From Clonostachys chloroleuca (Eukaryota > Ascomycota > Sordariomycetes > Hypocreales > Bionectriaceae): a DNA stretch of 64,000 bases. Positions 56,425-64,000 of the stretch are shown here, piece after piece; within the stretch, counting starts at the first letter, position 1, and each line of letters begins with the position of its first letter. The stretch is taken from positions 10,974,001 to 11,038,000 of the forward strand of contig JBANAY010000004.1 in NCBI GenBank assembly GCA_037952775.1. The letters run 5' to 3'. The notes under the pieces are model-generated. The model did no database searches. It was not told the origin of the DNA and was given only the letters and a program-made list of their open reading frames with translations. Both the position numbers and the translations under genes were made by a program.

Positions 56425-59400
56425 ATGTTTGGACTCGGCATTCTCCAAGCTGATGACAAGCCATGGCCGATTGATGACCTGGCGGCACGAACCAAGGAAA
56501 ACACGCCTAGATATTATCTCGGTATCCCAACGCGCAATGGGTCGCTTTCCACCACATCTGGATATGAGTTCGCCGAGTTATTGCCACAGGCTATTGAACA
56601 TACTCCAGAAAGCGACGCCGCCGGCCGTCTCGAGTTCCTAGCCACTCTTTGTCGCGCTTACCCAGAGGAGGATGGTCAATCCATCATGGGAAAGAGGGGT
56701 GCCAGTCTGGTTGGTTATGTCAAACAGGCCATCGCATGGACCGGGGAGTCTCACCCACTCTATGCAGAGTTGCTGGTCATGCTCGCGACGTTGCTCGCTT
56801 GTAGATTTGACAATTGTGCGGCGACGGCGGCTAACGTGGAGGAAGCATGGCAGCTCAACTTGAAGGCGGTGCCTGATTTAGAAGAAGCATTGGGATTAAG
56901 AGAGAAGGCTTTGGAAATGACGTCGAAGGATGATCCCAAATGGATCCCACGATTAGATGGGGTCACGGATCTTCTTTTGACAAAGGCTAAGGCGACTCAA
57001 GTGGACGAGGATTTGCGTGCGGCTGAGAGCCATGCTCGCAAAGTTGCCAACATGGTTCCTGAGGGTCATCCACAGAAGATGACGGTTCTATGGAAACTCG
57101 GCAACGTCCTGGACTATTTGTCCGAGATGGATATGTCTCCAGAGTCTTATCATGACGAATCTACGGAAGTGCGGCTGCGAGCGCTGTCCTTGGCGAAGGG
57201 CGACGGCACTGGAACCGGTATGGGAAACTACGGTGCAAAACAGACTTATAAGACGGTATCAGAAGACTGGCCGAATCACATATCTGGACGAGGCCATCAG
57301 CTTTGCGCAAAAATGCAGTGCGGATTCTAACAGCGAAACCGCTCCGCTGTACGAGATTGGGGAGCTATTCATGACAAGATATCTGCGAACAGGGGCAATG
57401 TCCGACTTGGATGAGTCTATCCGTAGGATGGAACGCGCAGTGCAACGCGGAGAAGGCCTCGATGACATACGCACTGAATGGGCAAACAGTCTTGCAGCTG
57501 GATATGGATACAGGTACTCAATCACACGCGTCGAATCTGATATCCAAAGATCTATCCATCTACTTCGAGATATCCAAAAGTCAATTTCGCGGCGACAAAG
57601 TGCACGGTATGAATTCGAGGAAGGTTTGCGAAATCAGGACGAATGCGCGCTTCAACTCGCCAAGCAACTCGAGAGCAGGTTTCAAGTATCGAAATCGATG
57701 AGATACCTTAACGAAGCTATCGAGATTGATAAGAATGTGATTCGCCAGGTTAAGCTTAGGGAGTCTGGTTGGATGAATGATAAGCAACGTGTTTTTACCC
57801 AGTATGCGATCCGATTACTGAAGAGGTACCGCGTTCAAAAGAATGCAGCAGATCTCACAAATGCTGAGAGAATATGCCACCATGCGGTGATGGTAGAACC
57901 AAATGGAGTAAATCTATCGTTTGCGCTTTGTGCGCTTGGGGATGTGTTTTACCAGCGTCATCTCGACGGGAAGTCGCCCGATGCCCTAAGAACTGCCAGT
58001 TCGGCGTACAGAGATGGCTTTTCCAAAGAGAACGCTTCTCCACAGCACCGCATACAATGTGGAATGGGACGTTTGAAAACTCTGTGTCTCGTGGGAAGAT
58101 GGGAAGATGGATATGAAGCTTCCAACAAAACCCTCATGCTGGTCCAGCAGATGATGGCACGATCACTTGAAAATGCAGAGAAGCAGTACTTGTTGGGTCA
58201 ATGTGTTGGCTTTGCTTCTGACGCAGCATCTGTGGCATTAAATGCTGGCAAAAGGCCTGAGATTGCCTTGCAGTTTCTGGAGCAAGGCCGCGGGTTGCTT
58301 GCTTCCTCAATAGAGGATTCGCGAATCGACGTCACCTCCCTCAAGACGAGCTACCCAGGTTTGGCTGAGAAGTTTACCAGTATCCGCGGACAACTTCAAG
58401 AGTCAACGACTACAAGAATCGATCCTAAAACAAGAAATAATTTTACGAACCATGAAGATGCGCGGTCAGTCCAGCGCCACAAACTCGGTGAAGATCTTGA
58501 TCGGTTAGTCGATGAAATTCGAACTAGGCCAGGATTTGAAACTTTTCTCGCGGCACCGACAGTGTCAGAAATGCAAGCAGCTGCTGCCGGTGGTGCCATT
58601 GTTGTACTCAATGTGAGCAACTACCGCTCTGATGCAATTGTCGTTGAGAAGGATCGAGTTCATGCTCTGGCATTGCCGATGCTGAGCAAGGAGGAAGTGG
58701 TGGAGAGAGCCAGGGGCGGTACAACAGCATTAGCCAGCACCGAGACACTTGAGTGGTTATGGGAAACTGTTGCCTCGCCGGTTTTTGACTATCTTGGCTT
58801 TACCGACTCGCTTGGCCAAGATGAGTCACAGTGGCCTCGCATCTGGTGGGTTGCAGCTGGCATTATGAGCAGTTTCCCAATCCATGCCGCTGGCTCGCAT
58901 GCAGCATCCTTGGATCTCGGACATACGGTTCTGGATAGAGCCATTTCCTCTTATAGCTCATCGATCAAGGCGATTATTCATTCCCAAAGACGTCCAGCTT
59001 TCGATTACCAGAAATTGGGAGACCAGTCTCAAGCGCTTCTTGTCGCCGTACCACAGGCCACGGGATGTTCAAGCCTTCCTTCTGCAGCGAAGGAGCATGA
59101 GATGCTACAAAAATTGTTCAATGCCATTAGCTGGAAAGTCCACTCAGCAGAGAATACCAAGGACGGGGTCCTGTCCTACCTTCGCTCATCGCAAGTCTTT
59201 CATTTTGCTGGCCATGGCACTGTCGATCCACTCAACCCCTCGAGAAGTTTCTTGTACCTTGAGGATTGGAAGAAAGACCCATTCACCGTTGCGGAACTAT
59301 TAGAGCTCAACCTTCAACAAGGCATGCCATTCCTCGCCTATCTCTCTGCTTGCCGAACGGGGCAAGTGCGAGATGAGGAATCCCTTGACGAGAGCGTTCA

Positions 59401-59770
59401 TTTGATCAGTGCGTTCCAGCTGGCGGGGTTTCGGCACGTCATCGGCACGCTTTGGGAGGTAAACGACGATATATGCGTAGACATGGCAAACTATGCTTAC
59501 CAGGCCATGTGGAATGGACGGTTCACGGATAGGTCCGTTTGCTTAGGGTTACATACAGCGATGAGAAAGCTTCGGGACGAATGGCGGAGTCGCTTGGCAT
59601 CATCAGGTCAAAGAGGGAGGAAGAACGTGAGTAAAGTGAAGACCAACCTGGTAAACAGTCCTGGATCAGAAATGCAACGTGACCAGGGTAGTAAGGAGGG
59701 CAGGGATATGCTTAGCTGTGATGAGGAGGAGACGCTCTTTTGGGTGCCTTTCGTTCATTTCGGGGTATAA
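56425..59770 (+). CDS. TPR-CHAT protein (caspase-like fold), frame break near 57,220
   Basis: Two overlapping frames together make one protein of about 1,110 residues. The first (from ATG 56,425, stop 57,330) is valid to about R-L-R-A-L-S-L-A-K-G-D. The second (open across 57,152, stop 59,770) is valid from about N-R-L-I-R-R-Y-Q-K-T-G-R, a TPR helix. The shift is one base and no intron with splice sites fits, since it would remove conserved TPR sequence. TPR-like repeats fill the first two thirds. The C-terminus is a CHAT domain with catalytic His in F-H-F-A-G-H-G (codon 59,213-59,215) and catalytic Cys in L-S-A-C-R-T-G (codon 59,351-59,353). CHAT domains are caspase/separase-like cysteine peptidases used in cell-death switches. 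The product is probably cytosolic. The break is either a true lesion or an assembly indel. The active site is intact. Confidence 0.82.
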
Positions 59771-60652
59771 CCACGCATCTTTATGTCCAAAGGTCACGGC
59801 ACAAAAAGGAATTCACATTTTGAGCGAGAGCGTTCCTAGGGACCTTGTACCAATACAACTGTGAGCCAGCAACCGCAATTGAATTACTAGATTATTAGTA
59901 TCATTTCAAGAGCTCTTTGCAGCCATTCATCTTCCCAAACCGCCAATTAGGCGATTGCTGACTCCATGGAATTACAAGGACCCAAGATGATCTGCTTGAA
60001 ATGATACTGCAACTTCCCGTCCGAATTCCTCTTTGCCATTGAAAGCTCAAGGGGCTGGTAGGGCGTGGTTCGGACTAGTAGGGAGTCGTTTCAGTTCGTA
60101 AGGCGTCGTACTGTCCCGGACTCAATGCGAAGATTTTCCCATGTGTTCATCTTAACCGCGGAAAACACGGCATTTCATTGGATAGATAGCCTGATGGCTT
60201 GTCAGGTTGTCCTCTTCCCGTCAGGTAATTCCAGAACTTCCCTGCCGGAATCGTCGCCTACATGTTGACGCGTCACGTATGCACAAGAAATACGAAACGG
60301 ACAGGAATAAGTGATCCGCGCGTTTGAAGATGTCAAACTTGGCAATATCATCGTCGGGGATGTTAGTTGGCTGATCCTGAAACTGATCGCTTACCCCTGA
60401 AATTTACACGCAACAAGGGTCACAGCGCTGAATGAAGCAGTGCGGTATCAGAGATCCCGAAGCTAAAACACGCCGTCGTGGAGTTAAAACACTTCGAGTT
60501 CTTCATCAGATTGAAACTCTTTGATTACGCAATTGACTCAACGGTGCCGGGCACTCGCTCTTGTATATTGACCCTCTTTTTCACCTCAACGGCCTCTTAT
60601 TAGCCTCTCATTGTTGAGTTCTGTGCAGTTTCCCGATTTGCACTGTCAAGAT

Positions 60653-60694
<42 letters not shown>
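59771..60694. other. Intergenic, pectin lyase promoter side
   Basis: No gene is recognised. The last 41 bp are a pure A run described separately. A 67-codon frame at 60,065-60,268 has no motif. Confidence 0.4.

Positions 60695-60695
<1 letters not shown>
60654..60695 (+). repeat. Poly-A run of 42 nt abutting a start codon
   Basis: An uninterrupted A42 tract includes the first base of the pectin lyase ATG (60,695-60,697). It would form the last 41 bases of the 5-prime untranslated region. Confidence 0.9.
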
Positions 60696-60697
<2 letters not shown>

Positions 60698-62152
60698 AAG
60701 ACAACAACCACATTTATCCTTGCCCTAGCTGGACTAGGGAACCTCGGCGCTGCCCAGACTGTCATAGGTGAAGCAGAGGGTTTTGCCAGTGGCGTCACGG
60801 GCGGCGGAAGCGCCACGGCACAAACCCCAGCGGATATCACGGAGCTGAAGGCATGGCTCACTGATTCAACTCCCCGAGTCATCGTCCTGGACAAGGAATA
60901 CGACTTCACCGAGTCAGAGGGAACAGAGAGCGGTAATGTCTGTGCAAGCTGGGGTACGGGCTCGGCGTACCAGAGGATCATCCAGGATGACTGTGGTGAC
61001 AAGACCGCGTCCACAGATACATGGTACAAGGCGCCCAGGACACCGATTGATGTAGCTTCCAATAAGACCATCATCGGTGTTGGAAGCAAGGGAATCATCA
61101 CCGGAAAAGGTTTTAGATTCACCGACGGGGCGAGCAACATCATTGTCCAGAACATCAAGATGCAGAAACTCAACCCAAAGTACGTCTGGGGAGGAGATAT
61201 CCTCGGTTTCACAGGGTCTGACCTCATCTGGATTGACCATGTCACTGTAAGTTTCCCTCCTCAACTCTATGAAAGCCTTTCACTGACGCCTTGAGAGACT
61301 TCCCAACCTGGCCGCCAACATTACGTTTTTGGCCATGACCCCAGCACGCGCATCACCCTGTCCAACAACCACATCGATGGCGAGTCTCCGTACTCCACTG
61401 GTGGCGATGGCTACCACTACTGGACGTTTGAAATGGTTGGCAAGGGCGACCAGATTACGATGAAGAACAACTACATTACGAAGACAGCGGGTCGCTCCCC
61501 TGCTCTCAGTGGTAACACTTTGCTTCATGCAGTCAACAACGTCTGGGAAGGGAATAACGGCCATGCTCTCGAGGGTGGTGAGACCACTGCTCGTGGTATC
61601 TTCGAGGGCAACGTATTCAGTGATGTGAAGGCAGTTGAGTCTGACTACAAGGGCAAGCTCTTCGGTGTCCCCGATGCCAGCTCTGCCTCCAGGTGCGAAT
61701 CCGCCCTCGGCAGATCCTGCGAGGTCAACGTCTATGAGAGCTCTGGAGGCACTCTCACTCAATCCGACACATCCTTCTTCTCTGATTTCTCAGGCCTCAA
61801 AATTGCCAGTGCTGTCGCTGCCTCGAAGGCACAGACGGATGTTCCAAAGAACGCTGGTTTTGGTAAGCTTTCCGACTCTTCAAGCACATCCCCAACGACA
61901 TCTAGCCCGAGCTCTACTTCTGCTACCAAGGCTGCCTCTACTTCCAAGTCTACTGCTACTTCTAAGCCTACTTCTACAACCACCACTTCCGCCAAGCCTA
62001 CATCCGAAGCCACGACTGGCGATGACAGCGAGTCTGACCAGGGGACCGTAGGTATTTATGGGCAGTGCGGCGGTAGCGGATATAGCGGTTCTACTACCTG
62101 CGCCGCGGGAAATTGTGTGAAGTACAATGACTGGTACTCTCAGTGTGTTTAG
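60695..62152 (+). CDS. Secreted pectin lyase (PL1) with C-terminal CBM1
   Basis: Exons 60,695-61,246 and 61,298-62,152, 468 residues. The 51-bp intron has donor GTAAGT and acceptor GAGAG and joins W-I-D-H-V-T to [12 protein letters not shown], the usual run in pectin lyases. The signal peptide is [20 protein letters not shown]. The right-handed beta-helix continues through D-G-Y-H-Y-W, G-R-S-P-A-L and [10 protein letters not shown] Ser/Thr-rich linker of about 65 residues leads to a CBM1: [11 protein letters not shown] then C-A-A-G-N-C-V and W-Y-S-Q-C-V. The enzyme would cleave methylated pectin by beta-elimination while the module binds cellulose. Lyase with CBM1 is a less common pairing than with hydrolases. 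Confidence 0.92.
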
Positions 62153-62768
62153 AAAATGAGATAGATAATGTAGAATATAGATGAAAATTCTTCTTGACGT
62201 GAGCAGTGACTAGTATATGGTTATCTATCCTTGGGTCAAAATCAAACCCAGAGCTGCTACCTGTGTTAAGGAAGTCAAGAAAAGGTTGATTTCAGATAAA
62301 AGATTGCGATATTAACTCAAGAATCAAACATTTTGACACCTTCAACTGAAAGACTCTTATTTCCTAATCCTCACTTGCGCCTTCATTCATTCATTGGCTT
62401 TAGTCACGCAGCATTTAGTGCGGTGATTCACGTCGGAGGGTTGAATAAGTATCATTTTCGCATCCTATATTTAGCTTCCATTGTCTCCATCAATATTCTG
62501 TTCACATCATTCCCGAATATACCGCCTTACCTATATAAATGAGTTCTTAAATCCCAGCTTCCCTGCCCATGAACCAGCAAGCCAGTTTACTCTCTCCCCC
62601 AACAAACGAACACTACGAGTCTTGCCTTGCCCCCATCTCCCTCCATACATACTGGAGCGATCATAAGCTTATACCTCTAGCGCGTGTCAAAAAGAAACAG
62701 CAGTTATTTAATCACAGATATTCATTCTTTAAATACGACGGTAATACTGCCTTCCATTGGACCCGGCT
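62153..62768. other. Intergenic or decayed 5-prime part of the amidohydrolase
   Basis: Frames at 62,333-62,802 are short and overlapping with no motif. If the amidohydrolase was once complete, its N-terminal two thirds should lie here and cannot be recognised. Confidence 0.4.
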
Positions 62769-63072
62769 GACCAGCCCGGTTGGGATGCGCTCAAAACTAT
62801 GATGGAGGACCCTCACGTTTATGTTAAGATCTCAGCACCGTATCTTTTCGCGAAAGATGCAGAATTTGCTGACTTGGAGACACTAGCAAAAGCGCTATTC
62901 AGCGGGCGAATGGGACGGCGTCGTGTTTGGTTCTGACTGGCCACACACCATGTCACCAGGATATGATGCGATGCGTTTCAGGGACGAAGCTGCAGAATGG
63001 TGTGGCGGCGACCAAGTGCTGCTGGAGAAGTTATTTCGACATAATGCTCAGAATCAATGGGGTGTTGAATAG
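62769..63072 (+). pseudogene. C-terminal remnant of an amidohydrolase-2 family enzyme
   Basis: One frame (from 62,769) reads D-Q-P-G-W-D-A-L-K-T-M-M-E-D-P then V-Y-V-K-I-S-A-P-Y and stops at TGA near 62,933. A second frame, shifted by one base, begins near 62,908 and reads V-V-F-G-S-D-W-P-H-T, then L-F-R-H-N-A-Q-N-Q-W-G-V-E, with stop at 63,070-63,072. V-K-x-S-A-P-Y and F-G-S-D-W-P-H are hallmark C-terminal motifs of the metal-dependent amidohydrolase-2 (TIM-barrel) family, in which the Asp binds metal. The N-terminal H-x-H part is missing, so this is a degraded fragment. Confidence 0.75.
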
Positions 63073-64000
63073 TCTTGCTATGAAAGCAGAATAGTCTTAG
63101 TATCAGAACGGATCTATCTAGACTACCTCACGATCTCGCTTAACTAGGTATATTGAATGACCTACCTTCCTTCAGAAAAACTACTTTTCTGTGGAACAAA
63201 GGAAGACTTGCAGAGAGGCATCTTCTGGTGCAACCCTCAAATTGTCCGCATCTTTAGTGAACTATCACCCCTGACTTCAAGTTGGACAGTGTACTTCTGG
63301 GTATTATCTTAAACAAAACATAGACATAACCAAAATCCAGGTTCCTCAGAGATCAGCATCTGTTCTTTGCCCAACCAAGGCTAATAATCTAGCTTTCCTT
63401 GACTTCAATAAGAGCCACATGCCGTCTGTCCCAAACGCAACAGAAGCCAGTCTTTCATCGCCCAACCATGCCCGCAGTCAAGTCACCAATATCCATTTGA
63501 GTTCCAAGCCTTCACGTCTAATGGGACTACTCCCTACTATCCGTGGAATGGCGATTTGCCGCACTTATTCGTCCAGGCCGACGCCCTCGCTTGTCATCCT
63601 CACGACAACCTGAATACTTCGTCAAATCATTTCGCCAAAAGCCCACCTTCTCAACTCCAGATCACCACCTTAAACGACACCATCGTCCCAAGCAACGGGC
63701 TAGACTAGGGGCAGTTGGTCGAGCGCTGGCTTCGAAACACTGGGGCATCGTCAACGTGTGGCGCCCGAAGTTGTTGAAGTCGAGTCCATTAACAGGGGTC
63801 GATGCCCACCACCAAACAGCCCTTGGAAGATCCACCTGCGAGAAAATGAGAATTTCAATTTCTGTCTTTTGTCTTGCGTGATTCTGGCCTGCGCACTTGT
63901 CAGGCCTTTTTTGCTTGGTAACGCCAGGAGCAGTGTCTCATCGAGGTTTTGGACTATCAAGCACCTATAACAGGCCCGACCTCAACATGTCGCAGAACAG
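63073..64000. other. Right end of the window, no gene firmly recognised
   Basis: A plus-strand frame open from 63,412 to TAG at 63,706-63,708 has a coding-like stretch, Y-Y-P-W-N-G-D-L-P-H-L-F-V-Q, but no in-frame ATG near its start and no family I recognise. It may be an exon of a gene or a remnant. Other frames here (63,543-63,881, 63,758-63,970) are weaker and overlap it. Confidence 0.35.

Noticed and set aside
1..64000. CRISPR arrays, prophage, integrons or bacterial insertion sequences
   Set aside because: The window is fungal nuclear DNA. The only regular array is the 75-78 bp coding repeat at 11,215-11,600, which has no spacers.

Overview
The window is nuclear DNA of a filamentous ascomycete (Pezizomycotina). 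The signs are short 46-97 bp introns with GTRNGT donors and CTAAC/CTAAT-like branch points, CT-rich promoters ending at the ATG, HET-, NACHT- and CHAT-domain genes, plant cell-wall enzymes (GH10, GH131, PL1 with CBM1), and repeats destroyed by repeat-induced point mutation (RIP). I cannot name the species. The cell-wall enzymes suggest a plant-associated or saprotrophic life.

The left third is AT-rich and RIP-degraded. From 1 to about 10,976 it holds a Fot1/pogo-type DNA transposon relic (about 205-2,335), a full-length Ty3/gypsy retrotransposon relic (2,342-9,611, with two about 380-bp LTRs, polypurine tract, zinc knuckle, reverse transcriptase, RNase H and integrase motifs still legible), and nested LTR fragments. 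One of these is a 228-bp solo LTR with a perfect 5-bp target duplication (10,301-10,528). A second block (about 11,690-12,900) and a third (about 14,460-18,690) follow. Two secreted-protein loci lie between the blocks: a broken tandem-repeat precursor with Kex2-like sites (11,061-11,593), apparently mutated by RIP spreading from the adjacent LTR, and a cysteine-rich PAN/apple-like protein (13,219-13,806).

From 18,700 to 33,800 the base composition is normal. It holds an unknown Cys-motif protein with a frame break, a 1,599-residue NOD-like receptor (SesB-like lipase, NACHT, WD40), a fructosamine-kinase-family gene, a truncated MFS transporter, a decaying C2H2 zinc-finger gene, a three-exon gene with a two-helix tail, and a 71-residue conserved fungal protein.

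From 34,300 to 44,320 lie a GH131 glucanase, a Gcn5-type acetyltransferase with bromodomain (joined by a GC-AG intron), a tRNA-Thr(CGT), a GH10 xylanase and a secretory lipase. From 44,640 to 51,863 lies a likely amide-utilisation cluster: a Dal5-type transporter and an amidase sharing a 604-bp divergent promoter with GATA sites, then a Zn2Cys6 regulator. The amidase lost its C-terminus and the regulator has an in-frame stop, so the cluster looks recently decayed, unless these are assembly errors.

From 52,360 to 59,770 a HET-domain protein with a membrane C-terminus and a TPR-CHAT protease-like protein are divergently transcribed from one 813-bp region. With the NLR upstream, the window has three genes of fungal non-self recognition or cell-death classes. 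The HET-TM/TPR-CHAT pair is the best candidate here for an undescribed two-gene system. The right end holds a pectin lyase with CBM1 whose ATG directly follows a 42-A run, then a broken amidohydrolase. All exon models were read by eye from splice motifs and reading frame and have not been tested against transcripts.
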